Position numbers and translations under genes: made by a program
Notes under the pieces: model-generated
The model's input: the letters and a program-made list of their open reading frames with translations, nothing else
Database searches by the model: none
Told to the model about the DNA's origin: nothing
DNA from: Solirubrobacterales bacterium
Lineage (GTDB): Bacteria; Actinomycetota; Thermoleophilia; Solirubrobacterales; Solirubrobacteraceae
NCBI GenBank assembly: GCA_003244205.1
Contig: QHBW01000024.1
Location: forward strand, 23,866 to 87,865
Reading direction: 5' to 3'
DNA length: 64,000 nt
Shown: one piece after another, positions 36,042 to 44,721 of the stretch
Position numbering within the stretch: the first letter of the stretch is position 1
Layout of the letters: every line of letters begins with the position of its first letter

Positions 36042-37304
36042 CTAGAAGTCCGGCGCCTCGGCGCGCGCCTTGGCGATCGCCGCCGCGCCAGCGTCGCCCA
36101 CGAGCAGCTCGGGGCGCAGCGTTCCGCTGGCTGCGAGATCGAGCGCAGGGAAGCGTCCACTCGAGGTCAGCCGGGCGTCGAGGGCGATCGCAGTGGTCTC
36201 GCCGCCGGGCGAGCGAGTCGCGGTCGCGATCACGGTCACCGATCCCCCGTCGACAATCTTGCGCGCCGACGCGAGCACGCGGCGAGCGGCCGGCGGCGGG
36301 AGCGCGTCGAGCGTGTCCACGAGGACCACCGCGTCCCCACCACGCGCTGCAACCCGGCGCGCGGGCTCAAGTGCGCTCTCCGCGCTCTGAGCCTGGACGT
36401 CAGGTGAGGCTGCGAAGCTGAGGGTGGTCGCAGGCACGGTCGGCTTGCCCTCAGACCAATCGCTGAGCTCCTCGGGGCGCACACCCACCAGCGCGATCGT
36501 CAGCTCGATCCCCTCCTGCATGGCCAGCGCAGTGGCCAGTCGGCGCAGGGTCTCGCTCTTGCCTGCCCGCGAGCTGCCGCTGATCACCACGCGCGAGCCA
36601 CGCCCAAACGGGGTCAGCCACTCGATCGCGCGCACGGTCGGATCGTCGGTACCCAGCGCGAAGCGCTCACGTGGAAACTCGGCGGCGAGATCCTCGAAGC
36701 GCGTGCCCTCCGCGACCTGGTCCGCTGGGCGGCCGTTGATCGTGTCAACGCGTACGAGCGAGGAGTAGCGCTCTGAACGTCGAGGGCCGCGCACCGGGCC
36801 CGCGACCACGTCACCCGAGACCAGCTCGCAGCGGCGCACCTGCGCGGCCGACAGGTAGACATCGTCGTCGGAGGGCTCCGGTGGGCGCACACGCACAAAT
36901 CCAGAGCCGTTGCCGAGCAGCTCCACGGTCCCCTCGACGCTGCGCTCGGGTGCTCGTCCCGAGACCTCCTCGTCCTTGTCGTCCTGCTCGACGATGCCCT
37001 CGGACCTGGCCAGCGGCGCGCCCTCGGGGTCAGAGTCACGGCGGCGTCGACCTCGGCCGCCCCGACGGCGGGGGCGGGCGGCGGCCGGCTGCGGCGTCTC
37101 AGCCTCCCGGCTCTTCCGTTCTTCTTTACCTCCCTCTGGCTCTAGCTCCTCGGCCGCTGCCTCGCCATCCTGACGGGCGAGAATCGCATCGATCAGATCG
37201 GCCTTGCGCAGACGGCGAAACCCGTCGAGCCCGAGCTCGGACGCAATCGCATGGAGATCGGCGAGCGGGCTTGCGGTGAGTGCATCGCGATCGAGCACAG
37301 ACAT
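36042..37304 (-). CDS. rho: Rho-like RNA helicase/termination factor, shortened ATPase core
   Basis: 420 residues. The N-terminal Rho_N domain (PLADLHAIASELGLDGF, RLRKADLIDAILARQ, about residues 14-46) is followed by an acidic stretch, an RRGGRGRRRR cluster as in actinobacterial Rho, and the cold-shock RNA-binding domain (GTVELLGNGSGFVRV, about residues 125-195). The RecA-type ATPase has Walker A GSSRAGKS, RPEE, and Walker B VVLVDTLDA. Compared with canonical Rho it lacks the Q-loop segment after Walker B (YNT..SGKxLTGGVD), most of the R-loop region (EFKGTGNMEL) and about 55 C-terminal residues, so it may not be an ordinary terminator. Good ribosome site AAGGAG before ATG 37304. Confidence 0.85.
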   Translation of the reverse strand: MSVLDRDALTASPLADLHAIASELGLDGFRRLRKADLIDAILARQDGEAAAEELEPEGGKEERKSREAETPQPAAARPRRRGGRGRRRRDSDPEGAPLARSEGIVEQDDKDEEVSGRAPERSVEGTVELLGNGSGFVRVRPPEPSDDDVYLSAAQVRRCELVSGDVVAGPVRGPRRSERYSSLVRVDTINGRPADQVAEGTRFEDLAAEFPRERFALGTDDPTVRAIEWLTPFGRGSRVVISGSSRAGKSETLRRLATALAMQEGIELTIALVGVRPEELSDWSEGKPTVPATTLSFAASPDVQAQSAESALEPARRVAARGGDAVVLVDTLDALPPPAARRVLASARKIVDGGSVTVIATATRSPGGETTAIALDARLTSSGRFPALDLAASGTLRPELLVGDAGAAAIAKARAEAPDF

Positions 37305-37383
37305 GGCGGCTCCTTCTGGATGGGTCGGTGGGCATCCTGCTCGCGTTGCGTTTTGTCCAGCGGGCAGGCGACAACTGCGCTGC

Positions 37384-38373
37384 TCAGGCTAGCCGCTGGT
37401 CATCGCTGGCTTCGTTGCGCTGGGGTTCCCAGCGGAGCTCGTCGGAGAGGCGCAGCTCGGCTGCAAGCGAGTCGTAACCCCGCAGGACTGCCCTGACGGC
37501 GAGAAAGTCGGTGGTCTCGCGGACGTCGTGGACGCGGAAGATGTGGGCGCCGGCGTCGGCGGTGACACCGATCGCCGCGAGCGTTCCAGCGAGGCGCTCG
37601 CGCGGACTGCGACCGAGGATCGCGCCCACGAAGTCCTTGCGCGAGAGCGCGAGCAGCAGCGGCCGGCCAAGGGCGTGCAGGCGCCTGAGCGCACGCAGTG
37701 TCGTGACCGTCTGCGCTGGCGTCTTGGCAAAGTCGGGGCCGGGATCGAGGATCAGCTGCTCGCTGGCCACGCCGTGGCTGCGGGCAAGCTCGATCCGTGC
37801 TCGCAGGAATTGCTCGACATCGGCGGCGACATCGTCGTAGCTGGGGTCCCGCTGGCGACGCTTGGGCTCGGCCCGGGTGTGCATGAGCACGAGCGCAGCG
37901 CCGCTCTCACCGCAGACGTCGGCTAGCGCGGGGTCGCGCAGCCCGCTGGTGTCGTTGACTATGCACGCGCCGGCCGCGATCGCCGCCTTGGCCACGGGCG
38001 CTTTGTAGGTATCGATCGAGACGATCGCGCCAAGCTCGCCGGCGACGCGTTCGATCAGCTCAACGACGCGTTCGATCTCTTCCGTGGTGCTGACGGCCGG
38101 CCGATTGGTCACGGCCGACTCTCCGCCAACATCGATGATGTCGGCACCCGCCTCCAGCAGCTGCGAGGCGCGCTCGAGCCGCGCCTCGAGCGTGGCGTAG
38201 AGCCCGGCGTCGGAGAACGAGTCCGGCGTGGCATTGAGGATGCCCATGACCAGCGGTCGCTGACCGAGCGCCAGGCGATGCGGGCCGGCGCGCAACACAC
38301 GCGCAGGTGCCACCGTCACTTGGGGCTCGGCACCCCGGTGGTCTGCAGATGGACCCGCGCCATCGATGCTCAC
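37384..38373 (-). CDS. folP: Dihydropteroate synthase (FolP), divergent loop type
   Basis: Condenses p-aminobenzoate with hydroxymethyldihydropterin diphosphate in folate synthesis. The 329 residues have ILNATPDSFSDAG, DIIDVGGESAVTNRP, SIDTYKAPVA, IVNDTSGL, LDPGPDFAKT and FRVHDVRET. Order and pterin-site Asp/Asn/Lys are those of DHPS, but the second loop reads GGESAVTNRP instead of GGESTRPG and the third DPGPDFAKT. GTG 38373 overlaps the stop of the upstream exported-protein gene by 4 nt. No other folate gene is near. Confidence 0.88.
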   Translation of the reverse strand: MSIDGAGPSADHRGAEPQVTVAPARVLRAGPHRLALGQRPLVMGILNATPDSFSDAGLYATLEARLERASQLLEAGADIIDVGGESAVTNRPAVSTTEEIERVVELIERVAGELGAIVSIDTYKAPVAKAAIAAGACIVNDTSGLRDPALADVCGESGAALVLMHTRAEPKRRQRDPSYDDVAADVEQFLRARIELARSHGVASEQLILDPGPDFAKTPAQTVTTLRALRRLHALGRPLLLALSRKDFVGAILGRSPRERLAGTLAAIGVTADAGAHIFRVHDVRETTDFLAVRAVLRGYDSLAAELRLSDELRWEPQRNEASDDQRLA

Positions 38374-40385
38374 ATCACGTGCAGGGTCAGCGTCCGGACG
38401 GCGACGTTGCGGGCTACATCGACAACCACGATCCGTACCCGGTAGTCCCCCGGCGAGACGTAGCGGTGCGTGCCGACACGGTTGGTCGACGTCACCGTGC
38501 CGTCGCCCCAGAGGATGCGCGCTAGGGCCCGGATCGCCCCCGGCACACGCTCGACCACGCGCAGGACGACGCGGACCGGAGCGCCTGCGCGGGGAGCGGC
38601 GCTGACCTTGACACGCAGGCGTGGAGGAACGCTGGCGACGATCAGCCGCCCGCTCGCCGACGGCGCAGCCACCCCGTGGCTGTTGACAGCCACGACTCGA
38701 TAGGCGTAGTTGCCGTCCGCTACACGGCGGCTAGAGGTCAGGCTCAGGCCAGCGGTGCTCTGTAGAACGGCGCCGTTGAGATCGACCTGGTAGACGATCG
38801 GCCCCCAGTTCTCAAACGACACGCCCCAGGAGAATGCGGGATGGCCGGTGCGCGAGGCGACCAGCGCGCGGCGCAGTCGGGGCGTGGTCGGCGGCTCGGA
38901 GTCGAGCGAGCCGACCAACCGCCGGCCGCTTGCCGAAGCTTGCACGAAGACCAACGCCGCGTCGCCGTACTGGTCCATCCCCACCGACAGGCCGCCACCG
39001 GGGAGCGCCGGGCCGAGGGTCGGATCCGAGAGCACGGTCTCGCGCCCGTAGACGCCGCGATCGACGTGCCTGCCGCGGACCTCCCCGCCGGCGCCGGAGT
39101 CCTCCCACGCGACGGTCTGGGTGTCGTACTGGCCGGAGGCCACGACCGGTTGCGGCACCGTCCCATTGGAGACCGAGTCGATCCGCGCTGCGGGGGCCCA
39201 CGTCGCATCGGCGTTGAGCTGAGCGCCGACCACCCCGTGTGCACCCTCGAGGCCGGCGACGGCGAGACCCCTGCCGCGGTAGTCGACCGTGAGAGCCGGC
39301 GCGGTCGCGGCGTCGCCACCGCCGAAGCCGAGGCCGTCCACCGCGACCGGGGGTTGCAAGAGCGAGCCCACGAGCGCGCGTGCGAGCGCGCGGCTGTGGG
39401 GCTGGCCGCCGTCGTCGAAGTCTTGGCGTACGAGCACCCAGCCGTAGCTCGTGTCGTCCTCGAGCCCGACACTGACGGAGTCGGCATTTTCGCCCGCATG
39501 TCCCTGGAAGCTCGGCAGGCTCACCTGTTGCGGGAATGCGCTCGGCAGCAGCCGGTTGATACGCCTCGCCCAGACCGTGGAGGTCGCATTGGCGACCTCG
39601 CCCCAGGCGACCAGCGCGTTCCCGTCGGCGCCGGCGACGATCGCTGGTCGCGCCGCGCCGAGGCCCGCGCTGTTGGCCGCGTCGATGTTAATGGCGGGAT
39701 CGATCGTCGTCCAGCTGCTGCGGTCGAAGCGCGCGACGCGCACTGTTCCCGCGCTCAGGGTCGGGTTCTGCATCGGTCCCGGGCCCGTGAGCAGCGACAG
39801 CAGCGAAGGCGTCGTAGCGACACCGGGCCCGAGCGAGCTCGTCGCGGTCGTGAACGCGATGTAAGCTGCACCGTTGATGCTCAGCGACACGGACGGGTTG
39901 GTTGCGACCACGTTCGCGCCCGAGGGGGCATAGACCAGTGTGGGCGCAGTCGCGGCCACGCCGTAGCGGGGTCGGTTGACCGCGTAAAGCTTGCCCTCGT
40001 TGACCCACGCGACCGCCATCCCACCGCCATCGTTGACGCCAACCGTCGGCTGGCCCGAGGTGCCGTCCTGGCCGGCGTCGACGCGTGACGGAGTCTGCCA
40101 GACGCCGTTGAGCAGCTCAACGAGCCAGACGTGGTTGCCGCCGGCATCGCTTTTGACGTAGACCACGGCTCCGCCACCAGCGCGCGTGACGGCGACGTTG
40201 CCGACGCCGACGATCCCAGCGTCGGGGCCATCGATCGTCGTCGCGGGCACGAAGCTGGCGCGGGCGGCCGGCGCGCCCCCCCCGACGATCGCGGCCGCAG
40301 CGAGCAAGACCGCGGCCGCCGAGACACGCGACGAGGCCGGCAAGCACCCATGGGCACGGCGAGCGGTCTTGAGAATGTTGGTCAT
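38370..40385 (-). CDS. Exported beta-propeller-like protein with C-terminal PKD-like domain
   Basis: 671 residues from ATG 40385. A signal peptide (AAAVLLAAAAIVGGGAPAARA, about residues 22-42) is followed by at least five imperfect repeats with a core like xPxVxxxxxGxAxVAW (QPTVGVNDGGGMAVAW, RPAIVAGADGNALVAW, APALTVDYRGRGLAVA, QPVVASGQYDTQTVAW, LSVGMDQYGDAALVF), suggesting a beta-propeller. Fibronectin-like and PKD-like strands (ARILWGDGTVTST, YRVRIVVVDVARN) form the C-terminus. No enzyme motif. Probably a surface or secreted protein; the overlap with folP is odd for its cellular location. Confidence 0.65.
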   Translation of the reverse strand: MTNILKTARRAHGCLPASSRVSAAAVLLAAAAIVGGGAPAARASFVPATTIDGPDAGIVGVGNVAVTRAGGGAVVYVKSDAGGNHVWLVELLNGVWQTPSRVDAGQDGTSGQPTVGVNDGGGMAVAWVNEGKLYAVNRPRYGVAATAPTLVYAPSGANVVATNPSVSLSINGAAYIAFTTATSSLGPGVATTPSLLSLLTGPGPMQNPTLSAGTVRVARFDRSSWTTIDPAINIDAANSAGLGAARPAIVAGADGNALVAWGEVANATSTVWARRINRLLPSAFPQQVSLPSFQGHAGENADSVSVGLEDDTSYGWVLVRQDFDDGGQPHSRALARALVGSLLQPPVAVDGLGFGGGDAATAPALTVDYRGRGLAVAGLEGAHGVVGAQLNADATWAPAARIDSVSNGTVPQPVVASGQYDTQTVAWEDSGAGGEVRGRHVDRGVYGRETVLSDPTLGPALPGGGLSVGMDQYGDAALVFVQASASGRRLVGSLDSEPPTTPRLRRALVASRTGHPAFSWGVSFENWGPIVYQVDLNGAVLQSTAGLSLTSSRRVADGNYAYRVVAVNSHGVAAPSASGRLIVASVPPRLRVKVSAAPRAGAPVRVVLRVVERVPGAIRALARILWGDGTVTSTNRVGTHRYVSPGDYRVRIVVVDVARNVAVRTLTLHVM

Positions 40386-40455
40386 GGGCCCGCGAAAAGT
40401 ACGCGTTCGGGCGGGGGACGGCACCCAGCCCGATGGCTAACCTAGTGCCCGCCGC

Positions 40456-41448
40456 ATGCCCGGCGCTGGGTTTCGCGGCGCGGAGCCCGTCCCCCTTCTG
40501 CATCGGATGCCCTCCCATCACTCCATTCCGGACTGGGTCAACGCCGGCCGCCGCCGCGCTGACCTGCAGCGTCTGACGATCCGCCGCCGGCGCACCGCCG
40601 CGGGATTCGGTGCCCTCGCGCTGCTCGTCGTGATCATCGCGATCGCTTCTGGTGGCGGCGGCGGAAGCCGGGGAGCGGCTCAGACCCTCAACGCCAACGC
40701 GCAGCTGCATCCTCCTGTCCTCTCTGAGCCGGTGGTGGTTCGCGAGCAGCGCCGCGAAGGCCGTGCCGTGGACCGCATGCTCGCCTCGGGCATCCCGGTG
40801 GTCAGTCAGGGTGGCGACCGTGTCCGCGAGATCGCGCTTACCTTCGACGACGGCCCGAGCGTGTACACGCAGCAGATGCTCGCTGTGCTGCAGCACTTCC
40901 ACGCTCCCGCCACGTTCTTCGAGATCGGCCAGCAGATCCCGCCGTTCGCCGACGGGACGCGCGCGATCGTCAGCGATGGCTACTGGGCCGAGAACCACAC
41001 CATGACGCACCCCTTCTTGACGCATCTCTCCGCGTCGGAGCAGCAGGCTCAGCTGACGCAGGCAGCGCAGAACCTCGTAGCCGCCGGAGCCCCTCCCCCT
41101 CGCCTATTCCGACCTCCGTATGGCGACTACAACAGCGGCGTGGTCGCTCTGGCCCGCCGCATGGACATGCTCAGCGTGCTGTGGTCGATCGATACCCAGG
41201 ACTACACCCTCCCCGGCTCCCCACGGATCGTTCAGAGCGTGCTCTCCGCAGCCAAGCCCGGGTCGATCGTGCTGATGCACGACGGTGGCGGTCCGCGCTA
41301 TGAGACGGTCGGCGCGCTCCCGGAGATCATCCGCGGACTGCGGGCGCGCGGCTACACGCTTGTCAGCGTGCCGCGAATGATGCTCGACGACCCCCCCACA
41401 GCCGCCGAGGCCCTGCCCGCTGGCTCGGGGCTCGCCACGGGCGGCTAG
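40456..41448 (+). CDS. Membrane-anchored polysaccharide deacetylase (NodB/CE4)
   Basis: 330 residues; ATG 40507 would give 313. One N-terminal membrane segment (AAGFGALALLVVIIAIA, about residues 47-63), then a NodB homology domain outside the membrane. It has IALTFDDGPS (catalytic Asp pair), NHTMTHPFL (metal-binding His-x3-His), RLFRPPYGDYN, SIDTQDY and VLMHDGGG. CE4 members remove N- or O-acetyl groups from peptidoglycan or other glycans; the substrate cannot be told. It faces glpD, 28 nt apart. Confidence 0.88.
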   Translation: MPGAGFRGAEPVPLLHRMPSHHSIPDWVNAGRRRADLQRLTIRRRRTAAGFGALALLVVIIAIASGGGGGSRGAAQTLNANAQLHPPVLSEPVVVREQRREGRAVDRMLASGIPVVSQGGDRVREIALTFDDGPSVYTQQMLAVLQHFHAPATFFEIGQQIPPFADGTRAIVSDGYWAENHTMTHPFLTHLSASEQQAQLTQAAQNLVAAGAPPPRLFRPPYGDYNSGVVALARRMDMLSVLWSIDTQDYTLPGSPRIVQSVLSAAKPGSIVLMHDGGGPRYETVGALPEIIRGLRARGYTLVSVPRMMLDDPPTAAEALPAGSGLATGG

Positions 41449-41476
41449 CTCCAGGTACTGCGCCCCGCGCGTCGCG

Positions 41477-43150
41477 TCACTCGTCGCGTGCCGGCGCCGG
41501 CGCGATCCCCTCCGCGGCCGCCTCCTCGGCGAAGCGTCCCAGCTCGAGCGCGATCCTCGCCTCATCCCAGCCCAGCTCGACAGCAAGCGCACGGGCCACC
41601 CGCTCGGTGGCAGGGGCGCCCGGTCGCGTCAACGCGCGGGCGTCGAGCAGGCCCAGCCGCGTTCGCCGCAGGAGCACGTCACCGACCGAACGTGCCTGCT
41701 CGTGGCGCGCGGCGAACGGCGCTTCGGCGAGGATGTCCGGGAGTCCCTCGGCGATCGGTTGAGCCAGCTCGCCCCGGGCGCCGGCAACTGCAAGCACCTC
41801 GCGCGCGGCGTGGCCGTAGCGGGCGGCGAGGGCAGCGTAGGAATGCTCCGCAACTCCCTCCACGCGAGCAAGCTGCGCCGGGTCGATGGCCAGCCCAAGC
41901 GGAACCTCGGCCGTCCGGCAGGGAGCCTGGCGTCCCTCGCGATCGACGATCCGGTCCACCGCCAGCTTGGCCATCCGCCTCCACGTGGTGAGCTTGCCCC
42001 CGGTGATCGTGATCATCCCCGATGACGTCTCGTAGAGCTCGGCCTTGCGCGAGATGTCGACGGACTTCTTCGGATCGCCGGTCGAGATCAATGGACGAAC
42101 GCCAGCGAAGGCGCCGGTGAGATCGGCGACCCCCAGCTCGATGCCGAAGAACGCGTTCGTCGCCTCGAGCAGATAATCGATGTCCTCTGCCGCTGGGGCG
42201 ACGTGATCGATGTTGCCATCGAAGTCGTTGTCGGTCGTCCCGATCAGCGTCCGCCCCAGCCAGGGCAGCGCGAACACGGTGCGCCCGTCCGCCGCCGGCA
42301 CGATCGCCCCGGCGCGAAGCGAAACGCGCTCCGCCGCCAGCGTTACGTGGGTCCCCCGGCTCGGCCGGATGACCGGCACCCCGGCCTCGTCGTGAAGCTC
42401 CTCCGGCCGCAGCCGATCGGCCCAGACGCCCGTCGCGTTGACGACGTTGTCGGCCTGGACCACGATCCGCTCGCCGCTTTCGGCGTCGAGCGCCGCGACG
42501 CCGTCCGTCCTAACGCCATTCTGCACCAGCCCTGTGACCTCGATTCGGTTCGCGCAGACCGCTCCGAAGCGCTCGGCCTCGCCGAGCACCGTAAGCACGA
42601 GACGGACGTCGTCGGTCTGGCAGTCGTAGAACAGATAGCCGGCGTTCGGCGTCCGCTCGGCGAGCGCCGGAAGCAGCTCCACGACCTCTTCGCCGGAGAT
42701 CATCCTGTGTCGCTCAGGGCTCCAGTCCTCGCTCTCCTCCGTCGATCGCCGCCGGCGACCGCGTCGGCGGCGGTCGACTGACATGACGTCGTACATGTTC
42801 AGCCCAATGCCGAGGATGCGATCGGGACGGGCGCCCTCGAAGGCTGGGACCACGAGCGGCAACGGGCGCACCAAGTGCGGCGCGAGGCGGACCATCAGGG
42901 CGCGCTCGAGCAGCGCCTCGCGCACAAGTCCGAGGTCGAACTGCTGCAGGTAGCGCAAGCCACCGTGGATCAGCTTGGAGGAGCGGCTCGAGGTGCCTGA
43001 GGCGAAGTCGGCTCGCTCCAGCAGCGCCACGCTGAAGCCGCGCGTCGCAGCATCGAGGGCGACCCCTGCGCCGGTAATGCCACCCCCGACCACAACCAAG
43101 TCGAAGCGCTCGGCGGACAGCGCGGTGATCGCGTCTCGACGGGGGATCAT
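41477..43150 (-). CDS. glpD: Glycerol-3-phosphate dehydrogenase (FAD, aerobic type)
   Basis: Oxidises sn-glycerol-3-phosphate to DHAP at the membrane, feeding electrons to quinones. The 557 residues (ATG 43150) show the FAD site LVVVGGGITGAGVALDAATRG, SSRSSKLIHGGLRYLQQF, NVVNATGVWADRL, GTHVTLAAE, IGTTDNDFDG and GITGGKLTTWR-like MITITGGKLTTWRRMAK. An Arg-rich loop (RRRRGRRRRS, about residue 155) is an insertion not usual in the family. No glpF or glpK is next to it. An upstream GTG start at 43190 is possible. Confidence 0.94.
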   Translation of the reverse strand: MIPRRDAITALSAERFDLVVVGGGITGAGVALDAATRGFSVALLERADFASGTSSRSSKLIHGGLRYLQQFDLGLVREALLERALMVRLAPHLVRPLPLVVPAFEGARPDRILGIGLNMYDVMSVDRRRRGRRRRSTEESEDWSPERHRMISGEEVVELLPALAERTPNAGYLFYDCQTDDVRLVLTVLGEAERFGAVCANRIEVTGLVQNGVRTDGVAALDAESGERIVVQADNVVNATGVWADRLRPEELHDEAGVPVIRPSRGTHVTLAAERVSLRAGAIVPAADGRTVFALPWLGRTLIGTTDNDFDGNIDHVAPAAEDIDYLLEATNAFFGIELGVADLTGAFAGVRPLISTGDPKKSVDISRKAELYETSSGMITITGGKLTTWRRMAKLAVDRIVDREGRQAPCRTAEVPLGLAIDPAQLARVEGVAEHSYAALAARYGHAAREVLAVAGARGELAQPIAEGLPDILAEAPFAARHEQARSVGDVLLRRTRLGLLDARALTRPGAPATERVARALAVELGWDEARIALELGRFAEEAAAEGIAPAPARDE

Positions 43151-43193
43151 CGGCGCGATGCGGCTCGGTGGAAGCTCATCGGGCGACACGTTA

Positions 43194-43221
43194 GGGGCTC
43201 CGCTCAGTCGGGACGAGCCCC
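43194..43221. promoter_or_regulatory. Inverted repeat upstream of glpD
   Basis: GGGGCTC (43194-43200) and GAGCCCC (43215-43221) form a perfect 7-bp inverted repeat with a 14-nt centre, in the 188-nt divergent gap between glpD and the secreted-protein gene. Operator or hairpin; no regulator gene is adjacent. Confidence 0.35.
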
Positions 43222-43338
43222 AACCCGTCCGCTCGAGTCGTCGCAAGCCGGCGTCACGCTACCCTCCGTCGTGGGCTGCCCCGGGAGCAGGAGCGCTCGG
43301 GCGCTCGCGCGCCGCGGGAGACAGCAGCGGGAGACGAC

Positions 43339-43860
43339 ATGAATCCATCGACGACGCTCACCAGCATCACCGCGTTGCCACGGATGGCTACGGCGAGCAC
43401 GGCCGCCGCCCTGCTGTTGCTGCTCGCGCCGGCCGCGAGTCCGGCGCCGGCGAGCTCCTCTCCCCCGCTCGGCGGCGACACCAGTCCCTCCTACGGAGGA
43501 GGCGGCGGAAAATCGAGCCACGCGCCGAAACTGCGCCTTGCCCTCGTCGGCTCGACGAAGCGCTCGGTCATCTTGGGACGCGGGCAGCTGCGTATCCGCC
43601 TGACGACCAACCAGGCGGGCACCGCGCGCGTCACGGCGAGCTTGCGGCCATCCGGCGCGCGCACGTCGGTTTCCCAACCCCAGGTGCAGATCCTCTTCTT
43701 GACCCACGCGGGCTCGCGCGTGGTCGTGTTCAAGCTGTCCTCGCAGTTGGGCCGCGCGCTCGCCCAGCGCCGCGTCGCAGCGCTGACCGTGAGAGCCGTG
43801 GAGGAGAACGGCGCGAGCCGCCTCGGTCGCGCGACGCTGTACCGGCGGCTCACCGGCTAG
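43339..43860 (+). CDS. Hypothetical secreted protein, 173 aa
   Basis: No family recognised. A signal peptide (TASTAAALLLLLAPAASPAPA, about residues 18-38) is followed by a Ser/Gly-rich linker with GGGGG, then a mainly beta region (RLALVGSTKRSVILG, RIRLTTNQAGTARVTASL, VQILFLTHAGSRVVVFKL) that resembles a single Ig-like or fibronectin-like module. GGGAG lies 5 nt before ATG 43339, so the start is firm. Probably exported by Sec. Confidence 0.65.
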   Translation: MNPSTTLTSITALPRMATASTAAALLLLLAPAASPAPASSSPPLGGDTSPSYGGGGGKSSHAPKLRLALVGSTKRSVILGRGQLRIRLTTNQAGTARVTASLRPSGARTSVSQPQVQILFLTHAGSRVVVFKLSSQLGRALAQRRVAALTVRAVEENGASRLGRATLYRRLTG

Positions 43861-43887
43861 CCGAGCTCAGCAGCGGCGCCGGCGCAC

Positions 43888-43916
43888 TTACAGCCTGTTC
43901 ACATCGGCTTTAAAGA
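43888..43916 (+). promoter_or_regulatory. Promoter of the 69-aa protein gene
   Basis: TTACAG (43888-43893), 17-nt spacer, TAAAGA (43911-43916), about 42 nt before ATG 43959. Confidence 0.4.
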
Positions 43917-43958
43917 TCCCTGTCACCCTGCCCGGGACCCCCGAGGGAAGGAGCGCCG

Positions 43959-44168
43959 ATGGCGAAGATCATCGTGCAGAGCGACGCCCCCGGCGCGCTC
44001 GTGACACACCAGGAGCGTGTTTGCAGCGGTGAGCTGGAGAGCGACCACTTCTCGCGCCAGCTGATCGAGCGCGTGAGCCGGGCGGTCTCCGACGCCGAGG
44101 AGGCCGAGCGTGACCGCGTCTCGAAGTCGGCGCGCGATCGAGGCGACGCCTCCACGCCGTCGGGCTAA
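43959..44168 (+). CDS. Small charged protein of unknown function, 69 aa
   Basis: Has a textbook ribosome site AAGGAG 5 nt before ATG 43959 and its own promoter-like sequence, so it is likely real despite its size. The protein reads MAKIIVQSDAPGALVTHQER then an acidic-basic helix (SRQLIERVSRAVSDAEEAER), with no signal peptide or membrane segment. No family recognised by me. It stands alone between two other unknown genes. Confidence 0.65.
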   Translation: MAKIIVQSDAPGALVTHQERVCSGELESDHFSRQLIERVSRAVSDAEEAERDRVSKSARDRGDASTPSG

Positions 44169-44248
44169 GGCTTTGACGGTGCCCGAGCGGTGCGCACCGG
44201 CGCCACTCGGGTCACAAACAGCGGCGCTCGCGCGCTAGCGTCGAGCTC

Positions 44249-44635
44249 GTGCGAAGACTGCTCGCTCGCTTGGCTCGCCGATTGCGCCCCAGCCCGCCGC
44301 CACCGCTGCGCGGTGCACAAGCGGAGCTGGCGCGGGCGATTGTGCTCTCCGACCACGTCGTCGACCGCTTTCGCGAGCGCGGGCCGGCGCCCGCGCTGAG
44401 CGCGCGGGAGCCCGCCACGCTCGCGCTGCGACAGCTGATCGCCGAGCGCGGTCAGGTGCGCGACCGCCCGCCCGGCTGGTTTCGCGGTCGGCGGGCCGGC
44501 TCGGCCTTCTTCGTCGTGATCGACGGCCGCTATGTGATCCCGGTTGCAACCGCGCGCCCGGGGCAGCTCGCGCGCAGGCAGATGCGCCCTTACGTGGCGA
44601 CGACGTTTGTCGCGCGGCGAGGCGGGCGACGGTAG
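44249..44635 (+). CDS. Hypothetical basic protein, 128 aa
   Basis: No family recognised. GTG start at 44249. Very Arg-rich (pI clearly basic), with LSDHVVDRFRERG, ALRQLIAERGQV and SAFFVVIDGRYVIPVATARP. The last strand pair and the preceding helix recall RelE/DUF4258-type small folds, but this is only a visual impression, and there is no antitoxin-like gene next to it. A hairpin terminator follows 38 nt downstream. Antisense frames here are longer but look like shadows. Confidence 0.5.
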   Translation: MRRLLARLARRLRPSPPPPLRGAQAELARAIVLSDHVVDRFRERGPAPALSAREPATLALRQLIAERGQVRDRPPGWFRGRRAGSAFFVVIDGRYVIPVATARPGQLARRQMRPYVATTFVARRGGRR

Positions 44636-44672
44636 GACTCCAGAGAGCCCAGCCCCGGCCACCGACACCCAT

Positions 44673-44699
44673 CATTTCCGCTCATCTTCAGCGGAAATG
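44673..44699. terminator. Bidirectional hairpin between convergent genes
   Basis: CATTTCCGCT (44673-44682) and AGCGGAAATG (44690-44699) form a perfect 10-bp stem with a 7-nt loop, placed between the convergent 128-aa and DUF72 genes. It is less GC-rich than its surroundings and symmetrical, so it could stop transcripts from both sides. A U-run is missing. Confidence 0.65.
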
Positions 44700-44721
44700 G
44701 TGAGGTCACCCCCGCCGCGCG

